Assembly: GCF_019578655.1 (NCBI RefSeq)
Contig: NC_063256.1
Coordinates: 8,866,001-8,930,000, forward strand
DNA: 64,000 nucleotides
Direction of reading: 5' to 3'
Source: Ricinus communis
Taxonomy: Eukaryota > Streptophyta > Magnoliopsida > Malpighiales > Euphorbiaceae
Shown here: piece by piece, positions 12,201 through 24,120 of the stretch
Layout of the letters: each line of letters begins with the position of its first letter
Position numbering within the stretch: the first letter of the stretch is position 1
Notes under the pieces: model-generated
Databases searched by the model: none
Seen by the model: the letters and a program-made list of their open reading frames with translations, nothing else
Told to the model about the DNA's origin: nothing
Translations under genes and position numbers: made by a program

Positions 12201-12762
12201 TCTAACTTGGGTTCCAATAGCCGGCGTCATGTTTCCCCTGATGATCATGCTTCTAGTTCCAGTAAGACAATACTTCCTTCCAAAATTATTTAAAGGAGCA
12301 CATCTTCAGGACTTAGATGCGGCAGAGTATGAAGAGGCACCAGCTTTACCATACACTCTTGCAACAGTAAGACTATTTCAAGTCCAAATAGAAAATTAAT
12401 CCAAAGTATTCTTTTACTCGCCACATTCATAATTTCTCGGTCAATGTTTACAGGAGTCAGAGCTAGGAGCAGGAGCTGTTCAGGCAGGAGATGGAGAGAT
12501 TTTAGACGAGGTTATAACTAGAAGTCGCGGAGAGTTCAGGCATATGAGCAGTCCTAAAATCACAAGCTCAACTGCAACACCTGCAAATGATCCAAAAAGC
12601 CATCAAAGCCCTCGTTTCTCATCCTCATATAGTCCAAGATTAAGTGAACTAAGAGGGGAGAAAAGTCCCAAGGCAAGTGGAAAAGGGGCTAAGAGTCCAA
12701 GAACTCCAGAACTAGGACTGTCTAAGCTAGGGAAGAGTCCTTCAAGTTCTGCACAAAATTAG
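9262..12762 (+). CDS. BOR1: boron (borate) transporter, BOR1/BOR2 type
   Basis: This is a plasma-membrane borate exporter of the SLC4-like anion transporter family, which loads boron into the xylem in plants. There are twelve coding exons: 9262-9365, 9472-9554, 9791-9983, 10082-10220, 10323-10488, 10648-10814, 10908-11081, 11188-11283, 11381-11515, 11675-11994, 12099-12366, 12454-12762. They join in frame to 717 aa (Arabidopsis BOR1 has 704). The start is [14 protein letters not shown] in good context (ATCATGG). Signature stretches include [27 protein letters not shown] and [12 protein letters not shown]. Intron 6 has a GC donor (10815-10816); GT alternatives shift the frame into a stop. In the cytosolic loop, Tyr398 (YGNM) and Tyr405 (YQQM) of the sorting signals are kept, but position 373 is His (HQLL). 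Lys591 matches the lysine ubiquitinated in BOR1 (K590). The last exon encodes a Ser/Pro-rich tail. Intron 2 holds a CTT repeat. Confidence 0.95.
9687..9714. repeat. (CTT)n microsatellite in BOR intron 2
   Basis: About nine CTT units form part of the pyrimidine-rich intron sequence between the exons ending at 9554 and starting at 9791. Confidence 0.9.
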
Positions 12763-13012
12763 TGCAGAAAATTTGGTATCTCTAGCTGTTAGTAAGTTGA
12801 GGTAATTTGGATTGGTTTATTTGCTTTAAGTGTCTCGTTTTGGTTGGAATTGCTGTAAAATCTTGGTTCTTAAATGCTCTTAGATGTCTTTTAGAGCAAG
12901 TCTGCAAACTTCGACAAGTATACTAATGTATATTGCTCATTTCCAGAGTAATCTGTTAATATCTGAATTAATCAAGATAGTGCTTTAAACTAAACATCAT
13001 AATTTGTAACTC

Positions 13013-13018
13013 AATAAA
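13013..13018 (+). terminator. candidate poly(A) signal of the BOR gene
   Basis: AATAAA lies about 250 bp after the BOR stop codon, in a plausible 3' UTR. Plant poly(A) signals are loose, so this is only a candidate. Confidence 0.35.
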
Positions 13019-15290
13019 ACCGTGTTCTCCATATTCCATGCCAGCTACAAGCATCTTCCTCTTTTGTTTCTGGTAATCGGACTCTGACTTATATGGTTCG
13101 AGGTTGTGACTTCGAAGTCCTAAACGATTGGTCCAATACTACTAAAACAAAGCTCGTTGCTCCGGTTTAACATTTACCGACATGGCCAAGGACTGTGTTG
13201 TTCTAAGTAATTGTATAAGCAAGGGCACGAGCTCGATCTGGAGTCTGAACTGGACCTGTCCAACTCCAAGTTTAATGCTGTGGCATTGAATCATACAGAT
13301 TTAGCTGAGGCTCTCTCTGTTATAAAAAAAGAATAGGGCGCTTTAAAATTTTGTTAAAAATATTTTTTTTCCCTTGTCAAATGAAACAGTAAACTAATTC
13401 TAGGGAATATGACCTGTTGGTCCAAAAGTTATGTTTGGGACATTCATGAACTGGTACAGGAAAAAGGAAATATTTTATAAGGGAATTACAGTTGCAGATT
13501 CATCCGCCCAAGTAATAACAGTGTTCATTTTTTAGATCATTTTGTACCGTTAAGGGCCATCGATCACGTAATTAAAAAGAAAAAATTACGTGTTTATTTA
13601 TTGAGTTAATTTGTAAAAAGAAATGAAATTGTTATATTTACAAAGATTCTAATAGTTATTTTTTACCACATTTTTCTCTTTTAGTATTTTTTGCTAGCAA
13701 ATAGGAGGGCTCGATGATGCCATAATACAAGGAAATCCAATTGCAAAGGCTCGATGAAATAAGGAACAATACCAATTTCTGATTGTGATGGTTTATTTGA
13801 TTCGGACATTATTCTTTTTGAACTGTAGTTTCGTAGATTAAGTTTACGTAGGCTTCCAAATAATGTTGGCAGAACTGAAGGCTACGGCTTAAATTCCATA
13901 ATGCAGGAGGGCCAATACCAATGCCCTGGAGCCTGGAATGGACCATTGGGTCCTGCCACTAAGCCGACTGACGACTGGATGGGACCTATTAATAGACCCA
14001 TGAGATTGCTACTACCTGTCTGTCGGAAGAATGAATTTAATTCTAGATTGTCCTAGTGCATCAACCATATCTGTTTTTTGTTTGCATTTCATTCATAAGG
14101 ATCCAACTCAAAGGTCAGCTCTTCAATAAAAGCATGTTTTTAGTTTTAGAACAGCTAGCTCTAAAAAAGAAAAGAAAAAGAAAATAAAAGTTGTGGTCAT
14201 AAATTTTTGCCATCAAGCTCTCGAGTGGACAGAAGAAGAAGAAGAAGAGACATATAGGACCTACAAATTCTCAATTGCAAAGAGGAATTTTGGTGAACAG
14301 GGTTCGGCGTTTTGCTGCTTTTATGGCATAGGAAAAAAAGGCCAATGAGATTGAAGATATGTGTTACTTCTTTTTATAGCATCCTTTTGTGTTGTGGCAG
14401 CACGTCTGTCTTTATTATGGTTTATGAAGGTTAGGTCTCTTTCTAATAATTTCAGTATCTTTGTCTTGTGTTTATAATTCACTGATACATTCCAAAACAT
14501 AATGCCATTTCATTCCTATCCGATCATAAATGAGTGCAGACTTGACAATGGAGTTGACCATAGCCACGTGAGCTTCTTACTTTATTATCTAGTATATTTG
14601 GTTTTTGAGGTTGAAAGCGAACCAGTTTTGTGAAACTTGGGTGATTCAGTTGTCTGGATCACCCTTTTTCCAGGAGCACGAAAATGATACTATTAAAGAA
14701 AACAGGAATAAATATAAGAAAATATTTACTTAGTCTTACTTTATGTTTCTTTTATACATTAAAATCAATCAGTTTTTGACACATAAGATATGGTAGAAGA
14801 ATTTGGTCCAGAGGTTCCATCAAGAAAACTATATATGACAATAGCCAAACATATGATTTCTTTCTAAGATGTGGCAAAGAACGAAGATGCTTGGGAATTG
14901 ACAATCCACCCAACTGTGTTTTACTTTTTTTCTTTTAAGAACAGACAATCACTGAATCTAAAACAATTTACCATAAATGCCACACTCATAACCTGCAGAT
15001 ATATGTCAGTATGTGTAATATTTCCTAACTGTACTATAACATGTAAAAGATTAAATGACAATAAACCAGGTCCATATAAACTTCTTCTTTTTTTTTTAAA
15101 AGAAAAAAGAGTCTGCTTAACCTTCTGCTATCATATATATATATATAGTCAAATCGAAGAACAGTATAAGAAGAGGAGAGCAAATTAAAAGAAAGGGAAA
15201 AAGATAAGGCTTAGGTAAACGAAGTGTTTTAGGTTTCTTGGAACAAATAAATGTAAATACTTAATAGCTAGTTACCTTGAACAAAACACA
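13019..15290. other. intergenic spacer between BOR and the first NIMIN gene
   Basis: No gene is recognised. A GAAGAAGAAGAAGAAG run occurs near 14230-14250 and a short (AT)n near 15135-15147. The end of this region holds the likely 3' UTR of the minus-strand NIMIN gene. Confidence 0.5.
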
Positions 15291-15686
15291 TTAAAGTGAG
15301 AGATTGAGATCTAAATCATCAGGTTTTTCTGTTTTGGGTTGTTCTTGATCCTTAGAAGAAGTAGGAACCATGACTATATCATTATTATCACTAGTATTGC
15401 CTTTCAAACGTGCATGATCTGCTGCAAAATCTTCCCATGTGAAGGACGGGGTCCAACTTGAATCTGATGATGATTTCATTTCTCTTTGTTTTACGTTTTC
15501 TTTACCTTTTGCTTTCTCCTTCGGATTGCTTAATCCGGTAACCAACATTTGATTCTGAGCATCTCGAAGATTTCTAATTATGCTATAGAACATATTGATC
15601 TTCTTCTCCTCATCCTCTACATCTTCTTCACCAATGGCCCCCCTCTCCCTTCTTTCTAACTCAGTATTCTTTCTTTTCTTCATCAT
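15291..15686 (-). CDS. NIM1/NPR1-interacting protein (NIMIN), copy 1
   Basis: This is a small nuclear regulator of the NIMIN family, which binds NPR1 and represses salicylic-acid-induced gene expression. It is a single exon of 131 aa starting MMKKRKNTELERR. An ATG 13 codons upstream (15725) is possible, but the chosen start aligns with the basic KKRK start of the paralogue at 33485. Features in order: basic N-terminus; acidic stretch GEEDVEDEEKK; the NPR1-binding-type helix INMFYSIIRNLRDAQNQM, here more diverged than in the other two copies (FY instead of FF); WTPSFTWEDF, shared with the paralogues; and the C-terminal EAR motif LDLNLSL, which recruits TOPLESS-type corepressors in the family. 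It is the first of three minus-strand NIMIN genes in this window. Confidence 0.88.
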   Translation of the reverse strand: MMKKRKNTELERRERGAIGEEDVEDEEKKINMFYSIIRNLRDAQNQMLVTGLSNPKEKAKGKENVKQREMKSSSDSSWTPSFTWEDFAADHARLKGNTSDNNDIVMVPTSSKDQEQPKTEKPDDLDLNLSL

Positions 15687-17467
15687 TTCATTAACGAGTT
15701 GTTTGTACTTTAGTCTCAAATACATATGATTTTCATAATGTAGTAAAGCGAAGACTATAGACAATGGACTTTGGCCAACATTAAATAAAGACCAAGAAGT
15801 TGGTGCAAAATGTTACTAGGAAACAACCTTTTAATTTAATTAACGCTTGAACTGACCAACATAGCCTTTAAAATACCCCTCACGACAACAGCTACATTGG
15901 ATTTTCATTGGTTATTCTGGGCAACTTAAATTAATGGTTATATCACCATCATATAATTTCAGTATGAATACGAATCCCCAGTCAGAAGTATATGTCATGT
16001 TTTTGTTGTATATTAACAAATAAAATAACAGATAAAAAAATAAAAACAAAATAATAAATTTAGCTTGTTATACAGCACTCCTAGTACACTAAAATTTGCC
16101 ACTTTCAGAGCCCAATCACTGTATTAACCTGTAAAAAGGATAAATTATAGGTATTTTTTAGTACTCAAGGAGGAGAAAAGAAAAAGGGATTCGAGACAAT
16201 AAGATGCGTGTATTTTACCCAGAAAAGCAGTGGAAGTGTGACTTTGGTGACCCACCTAACGAGCAATGGCCGTCGCCTTCTAAACAGTCTCTTAGAAAGT
16301 GCAAGAAAAACGACATGTTTTTAAGTTAAAGTAAGGATTAAACTATACGTTAAGCATGAATATGACATAAGCTTAGATTCTCTTTGTCTAGTTTATCTAC
16401 CCACTTTCTACTGTTCTAAGGAGCTTAGCCCAAAATATGATAGGCTCAGCCTATTTGTTGAAGATAGCCCAACTAATATGGCGGATGAGAACTCGGCAGG
16501 TTTTGAGAATGGACTCATTGTTAGCATGGACAGAATATCAGAAGCAACTTAATCCACAAACAAACTTTAACAATTGAAGCCGGTCAATATAAGGAGGCTC
16601 ATTTAGTGATGAATCCTTATTAGCGACTTAGTCTTCTTCTTCTTCTGTTTTACATTCTTGCTTGCTCTAATAGTATTTCTATACTTTGAATGTTTTAAAT
16701 TTGAGTAATAACAGAGTTACATGTATTTAAAATTCAATAAGTATTTAATATATGTATTGTTGGACTAATAATTGTTATATACAGTCAGAGTAAATCAAAA
16801 TATTCTTTCTATATATATTCTCAAATAACTTTTTCTTAATTTTTAAAAAGTGACCATATAATTAAGAGATATTATATTTCAACAATTTATTTTTAGATCT
16901 TAATGGTGCAAATACATATGTGATCCTGATATTCATTCACCAAATGCGAAAGAACATTAATCTGTGTCATAATGATAATAGAATTTCCATTGGAGTCCGC
17001 CTCCAGAATAATCAGAGAGCCCGCACAAGAAAATCAGGGGCGTTTGTATTAGTACTTTTTAATTGCCATATGCTTTTATGTGCAGAAATACTTTTTGTAA
17101 ATTTATCTTTACGAGTGTCGTGAGTGGAAGACTCTCTCTGTACCTTCTAAAATCGTGCAATATTCTCCCACAAAGACATGGAATTAGACTACTGCCTTGT
17201 TTGGGAATAAAGAATTATGAGACTCACACCCGCACGCTATCAATTTTGCACATCTGCAGCTTCTCTGCTATTCTCAAACAATTGATTAGCCTGGCCCAAC
17301 CTCTTTATCACCTCCCTCTTATTCTCAATTCAGTTTTGGGATTATTGCAAATTTGGCATCCTTGATTTTTAAATTCTTTTCTATTTTAGTATTTGAAAAA
17401 CTTTTTTCCTCAATCAAATTAGTACTAGCTGATTTTGTCAAGTACCCATTAGGCACTTTATATTTAG
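15687..17467. other. upstream region of NIMIN copy 1 and spacer
   Basis: The first few hundred bases should hold the minus-strand NIMIN promoter, but I saw no convincing TGACG pair or TATA box. Short open frames at 16920-17365 have no recognisable features. Confidence 0.4.
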
Positions 17468-17661
17468 GGGTCATTTGGTTTGTAGAACATTGAGTGTAAT
17501 TTTTATTATTGGTGTTTAATTTATGAAAAATTATTCTAAAATCGGAATGAGATTATCTATTGATGGGAATCACTCGTTCTCCCCTTTCTTATAAGGAATG
17601 AAAAGTTTATTTATGTATCAATCAAGTCCAATTGATTATAAACTGTCAAACAAATGAACTA
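17468..17661. mobile_element. candidate MITE (~195 bp)
   Basis: The left end reads GGGTCATTTGGTTTG and the right end CAAACAAATGAAC, imperfect inverted termini of the CATTTGGTTTG kind common in small plant DNA transposons. The interior is AT-rich and noncoding. I could not settle a target-site duplication, so the class is uncertain. Confidence 0.4.
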
Positions 17662-19858
17662 ATAATTTTTCATTCATTCTAATATTATTTTTTATATTTT
17701 TATCGCATACAATACAAATTAAACGTTTTAACTATAATTAAGTATTATTATTAGTATCAACAATGATTAATTTGATTTCTATTTTTTACTAAACTAAATA
17801 ATATATAAAATATAAAATAGCACATCCCCACCTTTTTTTTTCTCTTCTTTTTCAAAATTCAATCTCTTTTAAACATTTTAACAAACATTTTATGGGTATC
17901 AGTCAAATATACAACACACACTTTATAGATTTCACTCAAATTTATCTCATCAATACAGAAAAAGTAATAAAATATTTCTTATTTGTCCTTTAATTTACTC
18001 CTGCTCGTTATTAAAAGGATCAAGTTAGTTACATGTTGCAGCTTTGAAGTCATGATGGGGTGTAACAAAATGACACTAATAAACATCGATAGCCACTGAT
18101 GCGGTGAAGAAATTTAAGTCCCCTTTGTTTGGGAAAAAAGTGGGTGGTGAGGGAGGAGAAAATTAGGAGAGAAAAAGTGTGAGAGAAAAAAGAGATCAGA
18201 AAATTAACCCCATGTAATATTTTCATCAAGATGATAAAGCAATATCTATCGAAATAAGAGAGTAGAAAAAAGAAGAGTGAATGGAGAGGTAATCACCAGC
18301 TCCCGACAGGAAAAGAGTGGTATTTGATAGCTTGTTTATTATCAATTTGCTGATTCTTCCATTAGTTTATCAAACAGATAAAATTAACCGTCTGGAAATA
18401 AGTAACTATTCGCTAGCTCTTAACACCAGAGTCAAAAAAATCTCCATTATACTATATTACTAGTGAAAATAATTTAATAATGTCCATTAGATTGATCTCG
18501 TTAGAATATTAATTTTTTTATTACAATCGATAGTCGAATAATGAAATTAAAAATTATTAAATTTCAAATTACAGTATTACATAGTGAATACAGTTATATT
18601 CTTGTGAACTGAAAGATAAATCAGTTTAAATAATATGAGGTGGAAAAGGAATAATGTAATTCCACAAAGGGGCAAATTAAGTAGCATCTCTACCTTTTTA
18701 CACACTTATTATCATCACCCTGGTATCTCTACTGCACTTGGGTTGAGGACAATCGTTTCCTTACTCTTCCAACAGTTTTTCATACTTGGGTTTTAACTTA
18801 TGGTAGCTGTATAAGATCAAGCTAATCATGCGGTACTGGAAAGAAAGATTTATAAAATCCTCAGTCTCAAGTGCACTCTTAGCCCACAAATAATTCAGAT
18901 AAAAAAGACCCACATATGTTTCTGATTAAGAGAAAACACCCACTAGTAATTCTGTGTAGCTGATACATGTCCCCACGCCACAACCTGGCAACAAACAAGA
19001 GGAGAAGCAATGTTGCTTGCTGTTCAAAACTGACGGCATACCAGAAATATTTCATCATGCACATGGCCCCTAACAATTATTTGCCAAAATCGACCCTACA
19101 CATTTCTGACCGCCCATTCCTAACCGTAATAAGTAATTCTGTCCAGTTAGAAATTATTTCCTAATTATAAATATTTGTTATTGTCTATATATTAAATTAA
19201 TAAATAATTAGTATATATTTATTTTTTTATTAGTTATTTCTATTTTGAAATTAAAAATTTTATATATTTATTATTTTTATATATTTAATATAATATTAAC
19301 TTTTTCTATTTGATTTTTATATCAGAATAGATGTAATAATTAATAACAATACAAGAATAAATTAGTCTAATTTAGCTGGTTTTTTTATATAATTAATTCT
19401 ATTAAAAACTTTTTTAATCTGAATAAATCACTAAAAAATAAAATTTAAAAAATTTATAATTTATTATGATATAGAATTTATTTTTACCCTATAGAGTAAT
19501 ATTGTAGAAGATTTTAATGCATATAAAATATGGATAATAAATTATATTTTCAGATTTTTATATATAATGAATTATTATATATTATTATTACCTGTTTCTT
19601 AATTTTCTTTTTCATTCTGTAACAATCGTTATCTATTTTGAAATTTCTGTCGTCAACCTCGATCGCAGGTTGATTCTTAATTAATTAAAATGATGGCTAA
19701 CACAAAAATGTTAGTTAACGTCATTCTGCAATATTGTATTATACAAGAAGAATGTTAGATTCATAAAATAAAATAGATTAAACTATATTTTAGAGGAATG
19801 TTATCATCAACCCATTACTGCTCTTAACTAAATTAAGGAACAAGAACAGATTTATATA
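17662..19858. other. AT-rich spacer between NIMIN copies 1 and 2
   Basis: No gene is recognised. The DNA becomes extremely AT-rich at 19160-19600. The frames around 18880-19160 are short and on both strands, which argues against coding. Confidence 0.5.
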
Positions 19859-20206
19859 TTACAGGGTGAGTTTAAGATCTAAACCACCGTCTTTCTCTGG
19901 TTGTTTCTTTTCTTGTTTCTGGTTACAGGGACGAGGGAAGATCACAGGAGGCCTTGATCTGAACTGAATTTCCTCAGTGAAATCTTCCCATTCAAAAGAG
20001 GGAACCCAACTGGGATGTTCTTCATTTAACCTTCTAATCTTGTTTTTCCTCTTCTCCTCTTCTTGCACTTCATCCTTTCTTCTGTTTCGAGCTTCCCGGA
20101 TCCTCCGAATTAAGGCAAAAAACTCCTCCACCTTCTGGTCTTCCTGTTCATCGTCTTCATCAGCATTGCAGACACTGCCCTCATCAGTTATTTTCCCATT
20201 CTCCAT
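19859..20206 (-). CDS. NIM1/NPR1-interacting protein (NIMIN), copy 2
   Basis: This is a single-exon NIMIN family protein of 115 aa starting MENGKITDEG. An acidic stretch (DEDDEQEDQK, about residues 16-26) leads into VEEFFALIRRIREARNRR, the amphipathic FF-containing segment by which NIMINs bind NPR1. A basic linker (EEKRKNKIRR), the conserved WVPSFEWEDF, a Gln/Lys-rich stretch and the terminal EAR motif LDLKLTL follow. The gene likely acts in the nucleus as an NPR1/TGA-dependent transcription repressor. The frame stays open upstream to 20341 but without an ATG, and the TATA-like sequence at 20318-20324 lies within that stretch, so 20206 is the natural start. Two TGACG motifs lie about 250 and 310 bp upstream. 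Confidence 0.9.
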   Translation of the reverse strand: MENGKITDEGSVCNADEDDEQEDQKVEEFFALIRRIREARNRRKDEVQEEEKRKNKIRRLNEEHPSWVPSFEWEDFTEEIQFRSRPPVIFPRPCNQKQEKKQPEKDGGLDLKLTL

Positions 20207-20317
20207 TTTCCTGATTACAAGAAAAGGAATAGAAAACAGAAGGAAATGACGCGTTAAATATATCAACTTTCTAGATGGTGTTTGCTTGTTTGTTTTCTTG
20301 AATTCCTGAACGGGGCA

Positions 20318-20324
20318 ATTTATA
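20318..20324 (-). promoter_or_regulatory. candidate TATA box of NIMIN copy 2
   Basis: TATAAAT on the minus strand, about 115 bp upstream of the ATG. Confidence 0.45.
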
Positions 20325-20454
20325 GGGACTGTGATTTTCAAGTTGTGGAGAAAGACGAAACTGCCCTGCCGGCTTGAATAGACTACAGAGGATGTAATGT
20401 GTGAAGACCTTTTGGGTAGGAAAACTGGGGAATCGATGGGTTAGGTTTGGGCAA

Positions 20455-20520
20455 CGTCAGCATGGATACGTAAGGAAGAATACGGGCAGTATAACGTAAC
20501 GTTAGCGTAATCTGGTGACG
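20455..20520. promoter_or_regulatory. two TGACG (as-1 type) sites upstream of NIMIN copy 2
   Basis: CGTCA at 20455-20459 and TGACG (within GTGACGTA) at 20516-20520 lie in the promoter region of the minus-strand NIMIN gene. TGACG is the core bound by TGA bZIP factors, the DNA-binding partners of NPR1, and known NIMIN genes are salicylate-inducible. The spacing (~60 bp, opposite orientation) is not the classical as-1 pair, so function is inferred. Confidence 0.45.
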
Positions 20521-21870
20521 TAGAATAGATGATATCAGCTAAGGCTGCCTTGCCTGTACTCTTGCGTTCTCTTTCTTCTTAGTCTAATCATAGGATGCGC
20601 CATGTCAATTATTTTGACCACTTACGAAAGCATCCTAATTTGGACTTTTGTTATAATTATTAATTAGCAGGAGGAATGACTTGCCAACTGAAAATTGTTA
20701 AGAATGAAAGCATAAAATTGTATAAAATTGGACTTTTTAAAGTTTTTAAACAATTGGATAAAATTGTTAAGAAGTATAAAATTCAGGATTTAATTGATAA
20801 TTAAACCTAAAAGAAATGAGCAACGTCAAAAATGGATATTATCAAATCGAGTAAAACATTATTGGATTAAAATTTGATATGATTCAAAATTTAGAATGAA
20901 AGCATATTATCAAGCATTATTTTTAAAATTTTAGGGTCGCTCTACATTTTATGTACTCAATTTTATTTAAATTCAATTCAATTAATTTATATAAAAAAAT
21001 CAAACTCAATTGAGCCTAATTCTTAAATTTCAAATTAAACTTAATTAGTATAAAAATAATAAAATCATATAATAATAAAAATTTAATTAAACTCATGAAT
21101 TTATATAGCGAAGTATTATAGAAGTTGAATTCAACCTATAAAATTACTTAAATAATTTGACTCGATTAAGATTGAATTAATTTCATGTGTATTCAGAATA
21201 ATTGGTGAGGTAGCTTTACTTGTTTACTTCCCTAAAACGCCAGTGTATCTTTTACTTGGTTGTTAGCTATACGCAATGTTTACAAAGTGAACCTTAAAAG
21301 CTAAGAAATTATATTAAAAGTAGGATGCAATTCTTCACTCAACCATCAACGCAACCTTTATCACAAGCCTTCAATATTTTTCGAGATCTATGTCATTAGT
21401 AGATTTAAAATATTATAAATAAGGAATTATGATAGGCCTTTTGTATTAGATATTCTACATTAATTATAAAATTAGATATACTAAAAGTGAAAAAGAACAT
21501 AAATAATTTATAAAGTTAAGATATAACTATAACTTTCAATTCTATTAGTTAGTTGAACTATACACTATCCATTCACTTAACTTTTATTTTATAATTAATT
21601 CAATATCTAATAGAGCAAATCTAGTCTTAACTTTTTAATTTTTTAAAATAATGTTAATTTTAAGTGACAATAAGACGTTAAATTTAAATTGCAGTTGCAC
21701 TTGAGAGAGAATATTAGAGATCTCATGTTACTTAACAAATTTAAAGATATAAATAATTTATAAGAGTTAAAATCTAACCGATTAGATAATTAATTATAAT
21801 TATTTTAAAATTAGTCAACTCTAAACCCAATTTTATTAATTAGATTCTATATTTAATGATATGCCATTTT
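20521..21870. other. AT-rich spacer
   Basis: No gene or defined repeat is recognised. Confidence 0.5.
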
Positions 21871-22800
21871 TAGTACTCGCAAGGGCACAAACCGTTTCTA
21901 TAGTAAAGGTAAGTTCACCGCGAGGTCGATCTCTCAATAAACTATGAGGTCAATTATTATAAAGACTAATTATCAACACAAAGCAATAAAAGTAAATCTA
22001 AACACTCTAAATTAGTATGTTAAGAGGATAATATTCATAAAGTAAAGTAACTAAATAATAAACAAATATGTAATATAAATGCAAATGCTTATGATCTAAA
22101 ACTATATGCTAAAGATAATATTTAGTCTAGCCATTTACTTAGTAATCTCCTTCTTTATTTTAAGCCTAGATCTAATGAATGAGATGGTGGTGTGTCTTTT
22201 TTCCTAAATCACTCAAGCTAATGATGCAACCTAGGTTTCTTATACCAACATAGATTAAAGTAAATATGATGTTTCTAATACTTTTAACCTAAATATGTTC
22301 ATAACAATTATTATTGCTAAATTAATATGATGGTTAATTAACAAATATAACTGAAACTAATAAAGATATGAAAGTAAAGAAATCATTCATTAAATAAATA
22401 AATAATAAGGTTCATACAAAAGTAAAAAGGCTAAACTAAACACTTATGAAAACTAGCCTAACATATTTAACTCAATGATCATAGTATCAAATAAAAAGAC
22501 ATAAAAACGTAAAAACTCCTTCTAGATCAAGAATTTCTTTAAGTATGAAGAAGATTGGTCATCATTCTCAACTTCTTGAAAAAGCTCCTTAGATCCTAAA
22601 AAGAGTAATAAAAACTAAAACTATATGTTTATGGAAAACTGTAGAAAATTATGGAAAGAATAATGGTAGCAGGTGTAGAGAGCATGTAGGAGAAAACTCC
22701 CCTCTTTTATTAGGTCCTTATAGAGAGAGAGATATATATATATATATAAGAGTTATCTTCTATATAAATCTCTGTAGAGATTAGTGTACTAAAATATATA
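21871..22800. repeat. plant dispersed repeat with CGCAAGGGCAC motif
   Basis: The segment begins with TACTCGCAAGGGCAC (21874-21888) and carries GCGAGGTCGATC (21920-21931). This pairing recalls a very common plant repeat (CGCAAGTGCACG ... CGAGGGTCGATC) seen in non-autonomous elements. The rest is AT-rich, noncoding, and includes a short (TA)n near 22734-22748. The ends are approximate and the family name is not known to me. Confidence 0.4.
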
Positions 22801-23345
22801 CATAAATTATCTCAAAATGGTAAGGTAATACATGAAAACATTAATTACATCTACATTAAGTTTTTGAATTTTTATTTTTAATAAAAAAAAGTTATTGCCA
22901 ATATGATTTTATGGTGAAAAGAATGATAAAATAATCTCATAATGGAACCTAGTCATTAATTAATTACGTTGGTATGTGAGGGCCCAACTGTATGTAGCCA
23001 AAAGAAAAGAACAAAAAGAAAGGGCCTAACCATAATTCGCCTTTCTCCGGCTCAGCTTTGTGTCTATCGTTGTTCCAGTTGCATCCAATCTATGTCGTTG
23101 ATTTGATTTTATTAGGGATTATCTGCTTCTTGAAGAAGCAAGATATAAACAGAAATAAAAATAATAATCTTTAAGTGCTTTTTAGCCTGATTTTATTTAA
23201 AATAAAATTATTTTATTTTATTTTAAACACAATTAAATTTTTAATTAGCTTAAATTTTATTTTTTAAATTTTATAAATAAAAATGGCTGGTAATCTGTTA
23301 AACTCTTTATAATTTTTTAATTATAAAAATAATTAATATTTTATG

Positions 23346-24120
23346 AAAATTATAATTTTTTATATTTTTTTCACAAATATATTAATTTTTCGTAAGTGTT
23401 ACTAATTGTAAAAAAAGAAATGATATTACAAAAAAAATTACTTTTGTAAGATTTAACAATTTTTAAAAAATGGACAAATTTACGAAAAATGCTAAATTTT
23501 TAGTAATCGCACAATATATTGTTAAATTTCAAAAAATGACAATTTTTTTCCATATTTTTCTCAAATTATACTAATTTTTCGTAAGCGTTACTAGTTGCAA
23601 AAAAATAATTGATATTACGAAAAAATGATTACTTTTATGAAAATTAATGATTTACAAAAAATACTAAATTTTTCGTCATCGCAAAATATATTACTAAATT
23701 ACGAAAAAAGACAATCTTCTTCATATTTTTTACGAATTATATTAATTTTTTATAAATATTATTGGTTACAAAAAAGAATAACGTTACAAAAAAAATGATA
23801 AATTTTATGAAATTTAATAATTTATAAAAAAAATTGATAAATTTTTGAAAAATATTAAATTTTTCATAATTGAAAAATATATTGCTAAATTATAAAAAAT
23901 GACAATCATCTTCATATATTATCACAAATTACACTAATCTTTTGTAAGTGAAACTAATTGTAAAAAAATGAATGATGTTGCAAAAAAAATGATAACTTTT
24001 AAAAAATTTAATGATTTATGAAAAATTTTAGATCTTTTCGTAATCGCGAAATTTATCGGTGAATTATAAAAAATGACAATTATCTTTATATTTCTTTTCA
24101 CAAATTAAACTAACTTTTAA
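23346..24120. repeat. tandem repeat, ~170-190 bp unit, four copies plus a part
   Basis: A unit containing GTTACTAATTGTAAAAAAA then ATGATATTACAAAA recurs at 23398, 23587, 23758 and 23950. Each copy also carries a GACAATnnTCTTCATATTTTT-like block, CTAATTTTTCGTAAG and CTAAATTTTTCGTAATCGC. Periods are 189, 171 and 192 bp. The copies have diverged by many point changes and small indels, so the array is old. It has no coding capacity. Confidence 0.85.

Noticed and set aside
15687..15764. Longer N-terminus for NIMIN copy 1
   Set aside because: The first upstream codon is TTG. An ATG at 15725 exists, but the added residues have no counterpart in the paralogues.
18118..18380. Possible MITE with CCTTTGTTTGGG and TATCAAACAGATAA ends
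   Set aside because: The ends match too weakly as inverted repeats and no target duplication was found.
23346..24120. CRISPR-like array
   Set aside because: Units are ~190 bp, diverged throughout, without short conserved repeats separated by unique spacers, and the DNA is plant nuclear.
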